Source of the DNA: JAHJQQ01 sp032907525
Lineage (GTDB): Bacteria; Pseudomonadota; Gammaproteobacteria; Thiohalobacterales; Thiohalobacteraceae
Length of the DNA stretch: 19,499 nt
Direction: 5' to 3'
NCBI GenBank assembly: GCA_032907525.1
Contig: JAJJPM010000054.1
Location: 1 to 19,499, forward strand
How positions within the stretch are numbered: the first letter of the stretch is position 1; every line of letters begins with the position of its first letter. The translations under genes were made by a program, and so were the position numbers. Positions 1 to 6,459 of the stretch are shown piece by piece. The notes beneath the pieces are model-generated. The model was not told where the DNA came from. It searched no databases and saw only the letters and a program-made list of their open reading frames with translations.

Positions 1-41
1 CCGCAACCCCGATCGGCCCTCGCCGTGCATTCGTGTGGCTG

Positions 42-776
42 TCAGGCCTTGGACATGACGATGATCACGGCCACGAGCACGCCGCCGGCGAGGGCGACCA
101 GGCTGAACCGCCTGCGTTCCTGTTCCGCCCTGGGCAACAGGTGGGTGGCGCCCACGTACACCAGTGCCCCCGCCGACAGCGCCAGCAGGGCGCCCAGCGT
201 TTCCCGTCCGATTGAGCTGACGAGCGGATAGGACACCAGCATGCCGAGCGGGGTGGTCAGCGCCACGGCCAGGAAGGCCAGAAACATCGCCCTGCGTTCC
301 GCGAAACCGCCGCGGATCAGCAGCAGGTAGGTGATGATACCCTCCGGAAATTCGTGCAGCACCATGCCCAGCGTCGCCAGAAAGCCGGTCAGGATGCTGA
401 CCGTGAAGGCGACGGAATAGACGAAGCCGTCGATGAAGGAATGGAAGCCGATGCCGAGCATCGGGATTACGCCGATGGCGTATTCCTTCCGGTCCGGGTC
501 CTTCTCGCAGACGAATGCCGTGAGAAAGCGGTTGAACATGTGCAGCCCCAGGAACCCGACCAGCAGCCAGACCGGCGCCTGCGGATTCATGGAGAAGGAC
601 TTCGGGATGATGTGCAGAAACGACGCCGAGATCAGCACGCCCGCCGCGAAGCACATGAAGTAGGCGGTGTTGCGGTGCCCCCAGGCGGCATAGCGTCGTA
701 TCGTGTAGATGCCGAGGGAGGTGACCAGCGCGGCCAGCGTGCTGGTTCCCAGGGCCGTCCAGAACGTATTTTCCAT
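42..776 (-). CDS. ZIP family divalent metal transporter
   Basis: This 244-aa integral membrane protein probably moves zinc or another divalent metal across the inner membrane. It shows the two hallmark ZIP helices: HSFIDG (about residues 111-116) and HEFPEG (about 141-146), whose His, Asp and Glu residues form the family's metal pathway. About eight hydrophobic helices fit the family, and the protein ends in a short hydrophobic helix. The length is normal for bacterial ZIP proteins. The start at 776 has a good GGAGGGG ribosome-binding site about 8 nt upstream. The gene follows the methyltransferase gene on the same strand with a 22-bp gap, so the two may be co-transcribed. Metal specificity cannot be read from sequence. 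Confidence 0.9.
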   Translation of the reverse strand: MENTFWTALGTSTLAALVTSLGIYTIRRYAAWGHRNTAYFMCFAAGVLISASFLHIIPKSFSMNPQAPVWLLVGFLGLHMFNRFLTAFVCEKDPDRKEYAIGVIPMLGIGFHSFIDGFVYSVAFTVSILTGFLATLGMVLHEFPEGIITYLLLIRGGFAERRAMFLAFLAVALTTPLGMLVSYPLVSSIGRETLGALLALSAGALVYVGATHLLPRAEQERRRFSLVALAGGVLVAVIIVMSKA

Positions 777-798
777 GCCCAGCGCCCCTCCGGGAGGA

Positions 799-1458
799 CT
801 ATGGCTGTCCGGTGTCGGCCGACGACACGCCGTTGGTCGCGGCCACCACCACGAATGCGCACTGACCGTACCCGGGCCGCAGCGGTTCGATCTCCCGCGT
901 CTCGGGCAGCGGATGTGCCAGCGTCTGACCCCAGGCGTCGATGGTGAAGCCGCTGGCGGTTAGCAGTCGCGCCACCTCGTCGGCCGAGAAGAACGTGGCC
1001 TCGCGGTAGAACACGCTCTCCGCCTGGTGTGCCAGATAATGCCGCCCCAGGGCGCTTTCCCGGTCGATGAAGCCGATCACCAGGCGTCCGCGCGGCTTGA
1101 GCACGCGGCGCGCCTCGGCGAGCATCGCGTCCGCGGAATCCACGAAGCAGATGGTCGTCACCACCAGAGCATAATCGAAACTGCCGTCTGCGAACGGCAG
1201 CTGCTCGGCGGAGCCGCGCACGGTCTCGATGCCCCGCGCCGCGGCATGGACCAGCATGGCCGGCGAGGGATCCACGCCGACCTGCACGCCGAGCGGCGCG
1301 GCGAAGCGGCCGCTGCCCACGCCGATCTCGATCCCTCGTCCTTCCCAGGGCAGAAACGGCCGCAGGGCGAGCAGTTCCGAGATGTAAGCGGCCTCGTGCC
1401 TGCCGAACCAGGCCTCGTAACGCGCGTGATGGGACTCGAAAGCGGCGATCCTAGGCAT
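799..1458 (-). CDS. class I SAM-dependent methyltransferase
   Basis: This 219-aa soluble protein has a class I (Rossmann-fold, UbiE/Methyltransf_11-like) methyltransferase core. Motif I reads GIEIGVGSGRF, followed by the acidic end of strand 2 (GVDPS), then LPFADGSFDYALV and a post-motif RRVLKPRGRLVIGF. The substrate cannot be assigned. An upstream ATG at 1671 opens the same frame, but that stretch lies over other gene fragments and reads as low-quality Arg/Pro-rich sequence. The ATG at 1458 (MPRIAAFESHHARYE) is preferred, with AGGGG 8 nt upstream. The gene lies downstream of a TehA-like channel gene, and TehB is a methyltransferase. However, nothing in the motifs supports a tellurite role, and gene debris lies between the two. 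Confidence 0.85.
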   Translation of the reverse strand: MPRIAAFESHHARYEAWFGRHEAAYISELLALRPFLPWEGRGIEIGVGSGRFAAPLGVQVGVDPSPAMLVHAAARGIETVRGSAEQLPFADGSFDYALVVTTICFVDSADAMLAEARRVLKPRGRLVIGFIDRESALGRHYLAHQAESVFYREATFFSADEVARLLTASGFTIDAWGQTLAHPLPETREIEPLRPGYGQCAFVVVAATNGVSSADTGQP

Positions 1459-1469
1459 GGCGCTGTCCC

Positions 1470-1540
1470 CTACTTTTCCTTGATGTTGCGCACCCAGGCG
1501 ATGTGCGAGTAGTAGCTGTCGATGGACAGGCCGAGCAGGG
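1470..1540 (-). pseudogene. internal fragment of a peroxiredoxin
   Basis: On the minus strand this stretch encodes GLSIDSYYSHIAWVRN followed by IKEK and a TAG stop. This matches the conserved middle of AhpC/1-Cys type peroxiredoxins, which usually read GLSIDS..SHIAWVRNI. Neither the upstream catalytic-Cys region nor the rest of the fold is present. It is about 22 codons long, lies in a different frame from the aminotransferase fragment directly upstream, and stops just before the methyltransferase start. I infer a remnant left by illegitimate recombination. The family assignment is from memory of the motif and has not been searched. Confidence 0.5.
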
Positions 1541-1678
1541 CTCGGTGTAGTAGTTGCTGTGCGGCACCTCGGCCTGCGCGGCGGCGATGGCCTCGTCCAG
1601 CGGCGGCAGGGGATTCTCGCAGAGCAGCAGTTTGATGCCGTGAAAGGCGGCGCCGCCCTTTTCCGCGACATGACTCAT
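1541..1678 (-). pseudogene. N-terminal fragment of a HisC-like PLP aminotransferase
   Basis: The frame begins MSHVAEKGGAAFHGIKLLL and continues with ENPLPPLDEAIAAAQ and SNYYTEP. This is typical of the first 45 or so residues of class I/II aminotransferases of the histidinol-phosphate or threonine-phosphate decarboxylase type. The PLP-lysine domain and the rest of a roughly 350-residue enzyme are absent. After YYTEP the homologous frame is lost and a peroxiredoxin-like segment begins in another frame. The residual ORF runs on to a stop at 1451, overlapping the methyltransferase start, and encodes 75 aa. Its ATG overlaps the TGA of the upstream small ORF (ATGA), so it may still be translated, but it cannot be a working aminotransferase. 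Confidence 0.55.
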
Positions 1679-1941
1679 GGCCGGTTCCGTCCGCCGTGAC
1701 GATGGCGTGCGCCCTGGCCGCAGCCGCCGCGCCCGCCGCCCCGTACGCACTGCTGAAAGGTCGGCAGATGACGCTGCTGCGAGGCTTCCTGGAGATTGCT
1801 CAGCACCGTCAGGATGTCCGGCCGTTCGGTCGTTGTCAGCAACCGGTCGTACATCGATGTCGGCGCCCGGCACGGCTCCCGTACATCACTGGATGCGGAG
1901 GCGACCGGAGACGGACCGTCGTTGCGCATGTGCTCGTCCAT
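1675..1941 (-). CDS. small protein of unknown function, 88 aa, possible gene fragment
   Basis: This 88-aa ORF starts with an ATG that overlaps the stop of the channel gene upstream (TAATG), and its TGA overlaps the next ATG (ATGA). Translational coupling on both sides argues that it is or was read. The middle contains RPDILTVLSNL, which resembles the start of Eco57I-like restriction-methylase proteins, but the resemblance ends there. The C-terminus is Gly/Arg-rich (CVRGGGRGGCGQGARHRHGG) and looks like out-of-frame GC-rich DNA. I do not recognise the product. It may be another fragment in the mosaic region 1470-1941. Confidence 0.35.
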   Translation of the reverse strand: MDEHMRNDGPSPVASASSDVREPCRAPTSMYDRLLTTTERPDILTVLSNLQEASQQRHLPTFQQCVRGGGRGGCGQGARHRHGGRNRP

Positions 1942-2894
1942 TAATGCCCCTCTACACAGATCTCCTGCTGCTTGATCGCCAGCGCCGTACGCAGCACCAG
2001 GCCAAGGATGATCAGACTGAGCACCGCCAGCAGCAGCGCCGCCAGGGAGCGGAAGAAGCCGCCGCCGGCATGCCGGCCCATGATCAGCGTGGCGATGGTC
2101 ATGGCCGCGAGCGGAAAGGAATAGGCCCACCAGGACAGGAAGAACGGCAGGCGCAGGAAGCGCGGCAGCTGCATGAACAGCAGCAGGGTCAGGAACAGCG
2201 CACCGTAGTAGAGGACGTGGGCGAAGGCGTCGATGCCGTCGGTCAGCCGCACGTAGGCGATGAAGCCCACCGCGGGCGGCGCGATCAGAATGAACAGCGT
2301 CGGCAGCAGCTTCTCGGGCAGCGGGTTGTGGAAGATCATGCGGTAGACGATGATCGTGAACAGCACGATCCAGAACAGCAGACCGATGCTGAAATAAAAC
2401 CAGCTCAGTTCGTGCGCGCCGTGCGCCACGCCGGCCACCGGCACCAGGATGTTGCCGACCACGGGGATGAACCAGGCCGGGCTGATGTGGTGGATCTCGA
2501 AGTGCGGCTGGTAGATCCAGGCATTGAGCACGTACAGCGTGAAGGCCAGATGCAGGCCGGAGCCGGCGGCCCACAGCCACCAGGACACGGCCGGCGCGCC
2601 GTCGAAGAACGCGATGCTGAGCAGTACCAGGCTCACGGTGATGGTGGCGCCGAAGCTCATCTTCACGGGGTGACTCAGCTCCTCGCGCACCGCGGCCGGG
2701 TAGCGCGCGAGCTTGGCGGCGTAGAGCGCGCACAGCACGACGAACACCGCCGCGCTCGCCAGCGCCGCGGCGGTGCCGGCCCCGTGCAGCCCGGCCATCA
2801 GCGCATCCGCCCGCTGCAGGGCGATGGACAGACCGCTCAGTCCCATGACCATGGAAAAGAACGAGACGGGCAGAAACTCCAGCCGGTCGTTCAT
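1941..2894 (-). CDS. TDT/SLAC1 family (TehA-like) anion channel or transporter
   Basis: This 317-aa protein has about ten hydrophobic helices. It belongs by appearance to the TDT family, which includes TehA, the C4-dicarboxylate transporter Mae1 and the plant anion channel SLAC1. Supporting segments include HPVKMSFGATITVS near residue 75, the helix with PAWFIPVVGNILVPVAG, and the late WWAYSFPLAAMTIAT motif typical of the family. TehA relatives form anion-conducting channels; the substrate here is unknown. The ATG at 2894 is preceded by GAGGTGAT. It lies 31 bp after ybgE on the same strand, so it probably extends the cytochrome bd operon. It overlaps the small downstream ORF by one base. Confidence 0.85.
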   Translation of the reverse strand: MNDRLEFLPVSFFSMVMGLSGLSIALQRADALMAGLHGAGTAAALASAAVFVVLCALYAAKLARYPAAVREELSHPVKMSFGATITVSLVLLSIAFFDGAPAVSWWLWAAGSGLHLAFTLYVLNAWIYQPHFEIHHISPAWFIPVVGNILVPVAGVAHGAHELSWFYFSIGLLFWIVLFTIIVYRMIFHNPLPEKLLPTLFILIAPPAVGFIAYVRLTDGIDAFAHVLYYGALFLTLLLFMQLPRFLRLPFFLSWWAYSFPLAAMTIATLIMGRHAGGGFFRSLAALLLAVLSLIILGLVLRTALAIKQQEICVEGH

Positions 2895-2925
2895 ATCACC
2901 TCATCTCCCGCGTACGGATTTCGGA

Positions 2926-3219
2926 TCAGTTCATCGCAAGCGCCACGGCCGCCAGCAGCGACAGCCCCCAGGCCGCCAGCGGCCCGAGCGCCACGCGCAG
3001 CAGGCGGTTGCGCGGGACGAAGCCGACGCCGTGCACGAAGCCGGCGGCCATGCCCCACATCAGCAGCGTCAGCCAGCCGTGGTCGACGCCGCCGTCCGCG
3101 GTCATCACCAGCGTGGGCCAGGCCAGCACACCGACGCTGATCGCGAGTGCCACGGCGAGCGAAACACCGCGCGCCCAGCCACCGTACAGCGCGGATTCAC
3201 TCGCCACGCCGCTCGTCAT
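2926..3219 (-). CDS. ybgE: cyd operon protein YbgE
   Basis: This 97-aa membrane protein is the same length as E. coli YbgE. It has about three hydrophobic segments and the family-typical stretch GFVHGVGFVPRNRLLR near residues 60-75. YbgE is a conserved accessory protein of cytochrome bd operons with no firmly defined function. Its ATG lies inside the end of cydX, with a 23-bp overlap. It also forms ATGA with the stop of the frameshifted reading frame that starts at the upstream copy of the cydX start, so ribosomes from either frame would arrive at its start. Confidence 0.85.
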   Translation of the reverse strand: MTSGVASESALYGGWARGVSLAVALAISVGVLAWPTLVMTADGGVDHGWLTLLMWGMAAGFVHGVGFVPRNRLLRVALGPLAAWGLSLLAAVALAMN

Positions 3220-3319
3220 CGGCCGCGCCCAGGCACTGCTCGGCCTCCAGCCACATCACGTTGATGATGCCGAAGGCGACCGCCAGCAGCACACCCAGTA
3301 TCCAGGCGAAGTACCACAT
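3197..3319 (-). CDS. cydX: cytochrome bd oxidase small subunit CydX
   Basis: This 40-aa single-helix protein begins MWYFAWILGVLLAVAFG and continues through INVMWLEAE. This matches E. coli CydX (37 aa), the small subunit that stabilises cytochrome bd and sits near heme b595. The gene lies in the usual place between cydB and ybgE. The first 54 bases, plus one base upstream in the repeat, are duplicated in tandem at 3320-3374. The strong ribosome-binding site (GGGAGG, 3383-3388) now serves the upstream copy's ATG at 3374. That frame shifts after 18 codons and ends at 3216 (52 aa). The intact frame starts at 3319 without a visible ribosome-binding site. The protein is clearly encoded, but its expression is doubtful. 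Confidence 0.8.
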   Translation of the reverse strand: MWYFAWILGVLLAVAFGIINVMWLEAEQCLGAADDERRGE

Positions 3320-3374
3320 TGATGCCGAAGGCGACCGCCAGCAGCACACCCAGTATCCAGGCGAAGTACCACAT
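3265..3374. repeat. perfect 55-bp tandem duplication over the cydX start
   Basis: Bases 3265-3319 and 3320-3374 are identical over all 55 positions and directly adjacent. The unit contains the cydX start codon and its first 18 codons. Because 55 is not a multiple of three, reading from the outer ATG shifts the frame at the junction. The perfect identity implies a very recent event or an assembly error. Confidence 0.95.
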
Positions 3375-3382
3375 GAGTCAGT

Positions 3383-3388
3383 CCTCCC
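3383..3388 (-). promoter_or_regulatory. Shine-Dalgarno of the outer cydX start
   Basis: The minus strand reads GGGAGG in the short gap after the cydB stop, 8 nt before the ATG at 3374. It is the only good ribosome-binding site in the cydB-cydX gap. It therefore directs initiation to the frameshifting copy rather than to the intact cydX start at 3319. Confidence 0.7.
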
Positions 3389-4531
3389 TTAATACGCCGA
3401 ATGTGTATTGTCGCGGATCTGCTGCACCGTCACCCGGCCCCACATGGCGCGGTAGGTCCACACCGTGTAGGCGAGGATGATGGGCACGAAGATCACCGCA
3501 GCCCAGAACATCACCGTCAGCGTGCGCAGGCTCGACGGCGCGTCCCATACGGTGAGACTGCCGCTGGGGAAGCTGGAGGACGGCATCACGAACGGGAACA
3601 GCGAGAAGCCGGCGGTGAGGATCACGCCGCTGATGGCCAGCCCGCTGGTGACGAAACCCCAGCCGGGCCGGTCGGCACGTGCGAGCAGGATGGTCATCGC
3701 CGCCCCGACGAAGCCGAGGATGGGTGCGAGCATCATCCACGGATACCGCGCGTAGTTGGCCAGCCAGGCACCATCGCCGACGACGACCTCCTTGGTCAGC
3801 GGATTGGGCTGCGCATCCGTGGGCGGCATGGACACGATGTGGTAACCGTCGATGCCGAGGTACACCCACAGCCCGGCCAGCGCGAACGCGGCGATCAGGA
3901 TCGTCGCGGCCCATTGCGCCGCACTGCGGGCGCGCCGTGCGATCACGGTGTCGGCGCGCAGCTGCAGCCACAGCGCGCCGTGCATGGCCAGCATGGATAC
4001 GCTGATCACGCCGGCGAGCAGCGCGAACGGGTTCAGCAGCGCCCAGAACGAGCCGGTGTAGGTCGGGCGCAGGAACTCGTCGTACTGGAACGGCACGCCG
4101 AGCAGCAGGTTGCCGAAGGCCACGCCGAATACCAGGGCGGGCACCGCGCCGCCGGCGAACAGGCCCCAGTCCCAGGTCCTGCGCCAGGTGGGGTTCTCGA
4201 TCTTGCTGCGGTAGTCGAAGCCGACCGGCCGGAAGAACAGCGCGAACAGCACCAGCAGCATGGCGAAATAGAACCCCGAGAAGGCCGCGGCGTACACCGC
4301 CGGCCAGGCGGCGAAGATCGCGCCGCCGGCGGTGATGAACCACACCTGGTTGCCGTCCCAGTGCGGGCCGACGGTGTTGATGATCACGCGGCGTTCCTCG
4401 TCGTTCCGCCCGAGGAAGGGCAGCAGCATGCCGGCGCCCATGTCGAAGCCGTCGGTCACCGCGAAGCCGATCAGCAGCACGCCGACCAATACCCACCAGA
4501 TGAGCTTGAGCGTTTCGTAGTCGAGAATCAT
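3389..4531 (-). CDS. cydB: cytochrome bd ubiquinol oxidase subunit II
   Basis: This 380-aa polytopic protein is CydB, the subunit that pairs with CydA in the quinol:O2 oxidoreductase of the inner membrane. Family signatures are clear: TDGFDMGAGMLLPFLGR near the start, VGPHWDGNQVWFITAGGA at about residues 54-71, FRPVGFDYRSK, and the late PSSSFPSGSLTVWDAPSS segment. About nine helices and the length match E. coli CydB (379 aa). The start at 4531 lies 12 bp after the cydA stop, with a purine-rich GAAGGAGA site before it. It is the third gene of the cyd operon here, followed by cydX. Confidence 0.97.
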   Translation of the reverse strand: MILDYETLKLIWWVLVGVLLIGFAVTDGFDMGAGMLLPFLGRNDEERRVIINTVGPHWDGNQVWFITAGGAIFAAWPAVYAAAFSGFYFAMLLVLFALFFRPVGFDYRSKIENPTWRRTWDWGLFAGGAVPALVFGVAFGNLLLGVPFQYDEFLRPTYTGSFWALLNPFALLAGVISVSMLAMHGALWLQLRADTVIARRARSAAQWAATILIAAFALAGLWVYLGIDGYHIVSMPPTDAQPNPLTKEVVVGDGAWLANYARYPWMMLAPILGFVGAAMTILLARADRPGWGFVTSGLAISGVILTAGFSLFPFVMPSSSFPSGSLTVWDAPSSLRTLTVMFWAAVIFVPIILAYTVWTYRAMWGRVTVQQIRDNTHSAY

Positions 4532-4543
4532 GGTGCGTCTCCT

Positions 4544-6136
4544 TCAGTCCAAACGCTGTTGGGGTTGGCTGGCGAGCGCCGCCGCGCCGCTGCGTTCGAG
4601 GTCGTAGCGCCCGGTATGCAGGCTGCTCGGGCCCAGGCGTGCGAAGCGGAACATCAGGTACAGCTCGACGATCAGCAGCAGGGTATAGAAGCCGATGAAT
4701 CCTGCCAGCGAGAAATACAGGTCGCCGGTCTGCAGCGTCGAGGTGCTCAGATAGGTGGGCAGCACCTCACCGATGGACCAGGGCTGGCGGCCGTACTCGG
4801 CGACGAACCAGCCGGTCTCGGCGGCTATCCACGGCAGCGGGATGCCCCACAGCGCCATCTTCAGAAGCCAGCGCTTCTGGCCGGCCTGGCGCCTGGCGCA
4901 GTAATAGAAGCTCGCCGCGAAGATGAACAGCATCAGGAAGCCGGCCGCGACCATGATGCGGAACGACCAGAACAGCGGTGCGACCTTCGGGATGGTGTCG
5001 CGTGCCGCCTGCTGAATCTGTTCCTCGGTGGCGTCGACCACATTGGGCGTGTAGCGCTTGAGCAGCAGGCCGTAGCCGAGATCGGCCTTGACCGCCTCGA
5101 AGGCCTGCTTGTCCGCCTCGGTGTAGTCGCCGCCGCGCAGCTTCTGCAGGAGTGCGTAGGCGCCGATGCCGTTGCGGATGCGTGTCTCGTGTTGCGCGAT
5201 GAGTTCCTTGATGCCGGTGACCTCCTCATCGATCGAACGCGTCGCGATCAGGCCGAGCACATAGGGGACCTTGATCGCGTAGTCCGTGGTCTGCGTCTCC
5301 TCGTTCGGGAACCCGAACAGTGTGAACGCCGCCGGTGCCGGCTGGGTCTCCCATTCCGCTTCGATGGCCGCGAGCTTGGTCTTCTGCACGTCGCCCAGCT
5401 CGTAACCGCTCTCGTCCCCGAGCACGATCACCGACAGGATCGAGGCCAGACCGAAGCCGGCGGCGATGGCGAAGGAGCGCTTGGCGAAGGGCAGGTCGCG
5501 GCCCTTCAGCATGTAATAGGCGCTGATGCCGAGCACGAACATCGAACCGGTGACGTAACCGGCGGCGACGGTGTGCACGAACTTGACCTGCGCCACCGGA
5601 TTGAAGAACAGCTCCGCGAAGCTGGCCATCTCCATACGCATGGTCTCGTAGTTGAATTCGGCTCCGACCGGGTTCTGCATCCAGCCGTTGGCGATCAGGA
5701 TCCACAATGCGGAGAGGTTCGAGCCCAGCGCGGTGAGGAAGGTCACCAGCAGGTGCTGGCGCTTGGACAGGCGGTCCCAGCCGAAGAAGAACAGGCCGAT
5801 GAAGGTCGACTCCAGGAAGAACGCCATCAGGCCCTCGATGGCCAGCGGCGCGCCGAACACGTCGCCGACGTAGTGCGAGTAATAGGCCCAGTTGGTGCCG
5901 AACTGGAATTCCAGCGTGATGCCGGTGGTCACGCCCAGGGCGAAGTTGATGCCGAACAGCTTGCCCCAGAAGCGCGTCATGTCCTTGTAGATCTCGCGGC
6001 CGGTCATGACGTAGACCGATTCCATGATGACCAGAATGAAGGACAGGCCGAGGGTCAGCGGCACGAACAGGAAGTGGTACATCGCCGTCAGGGCGAACTG
6101 CAGGCGCGAGAGGTCTACGACGGACGCTTCGATCAT
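4544..6136 (-). CDS. cydA: cytochrome bd ubiquinol oxidase subunit I
   Basis: This 530-aa protein is CydA, which carries hemes b558, b595 and d and the quinol site of the high-affinity terminal oxidase. Against E. coli numbering (+2 here), the ligands are present: His21 (E. coli H19) in MYHFLFVP and His188 (H186) in KFVHTVAAGY. The quinol-site residues Lys254 and Glu259 lie in GDESGYELGDVQKTK and the following AAIEAEWE. The long Q-loop is of the E. coli type (RNGIGAYALLQKLRGG, GLLLKRYTPNVVDAT). The oxidase gives low-oxygen respiration and tolerance to sulfide, cyanide and NO in bacteria where it has been studied. Its ATG overlaps the cydP stop (ATGA), indicating translational coupling. Confidence 0.98.
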   Translation of the reverse strand: MIEASVVDLSRLQFALTAMYHFLFVPLTLGLSFILVIMESVYVMTGREIYKDMTRFWGKLFGINFALGVTTGITLEFQFGTNWAYYSHYVGDVFGAPLAIEGLMAFFLESTFIGLFFFGWDRLSKRQHLLVTFLTALGSNLSALWILIANGWMQNPVGAEFNYETMRMEMASFAELFFNPVAQVKFVHTVAAGYVTGSMFVLGISAYYMLKGRDLPFAKRSFAIAAGFGLASILSVIVLGDESGYELGDVQKTKLAAIEAEWETQPAPAAFTLFGFPNEETQTTDYAIKVPYVLGLIATRSIDEEVTGIKELIAQHETRIRNGIGAYALLQKLRGGDYTEADKQAFEAVKADLGYGLLLKRYTPNVVDATEEQIQQAARDTIPKVAPLFWSFRIMVAAGFLMLFIFAASFYYCARRQAGQKRWLLKMALWGIPLPWIAAETGWFVAEYGRQPWSIGEVLPTYLSTSTLQTGDLYFSLAGFIGFYTLLLIVELYLMFRFARLGPSSLHTGRYDLERSGAAALASQPQQRLD

Positions 6137-6357
6137 TTCGGGGTCTCCTCAGGAATGCGGGTGGCGGGGGTGCCCGCCACATGCGCGCCGACCTGTGCCT
6201 CGCCGATGCGCTGCTCGTCGGGCAGGTCGAAGAACGCCCACCACAGGCCGAAGATCAGCGCGAGCTTCACCGCCACCACGACGGTGATCTCGCGGACCAG
6301 CGGGTTGCGCCACCATTCGGTGTCCGCGGCGGTCGCGGGTACGGGATCGGTGTGCAT
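6133..6357 (-). CDS. cydP: cytochrome oxidase putative small subunit CydP
   Basis: This 74-aa single-helix protein is probably CydP, a small protein encoded just upstream of cydA in many Proteobacteria. It has a short polar N-terminus (MHTDPVPATAADTEWWRNP), then one helix (EITVVVAVKLALIFGLWWAFF), then a polar tail. The (N)PLVREI-(hydrophobic)-KLALIFGLWWAFF pattern is typical of the family. I chose the ATG at 6357 because upstream sequence in the same frame is Arg/Pro-rich and unlike the family. Its TGA overlaps the cydA ATG. The ribosome-binding site is weak (GAAGCGAA). Confidence 0.75.
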   Translation of the reverse strand: MHTDPVPATAADTEWWRNPLVREITVVVAVKLALIFGLWWAFFDLPDEQRIGEAQVGAHVAGTPATRIPEETPK

Positions 6358-6365
6358 GATTCGCT

Positions 6366-6425
6366 TCAGCCGCCGATGCGCCGGGTCGGTGCGGGGGCGG
6401 ACGTCGGTATCGGTACGTTGCTCAT
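6366..6425 (-). CDS. possible 19-codon leader ORF upstream of cydP
   Basis: On the minus strand an ATG at 6425 with GGAG 8 nt upstream opens a 19-codon frame, MSNVPIPTSAPAPTRRIGG. It stops at 6366, 8 nt before the cydP ATG, whose own ribosome-binding site is weak. It could be a leader that couples ribosomes into cydP, or chance. There is no homology to lean on. Confidence 0.2.
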   Translation of the reverse strand: MSNVPIPTSAPAPTRRIGG

Positions 6426-6459
6426 GGCGTGTGCTCCTGTGGCCGGATGGCGTCATGGG

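Noticed and set aside
799..1941. TehA/TehB tellurite-resistance pair
   Set aside because: A TehA-like channel and a methyltransferase are near each other, but about 480 bp of gene fragments separate them. The methyltransferase has only general motifs.
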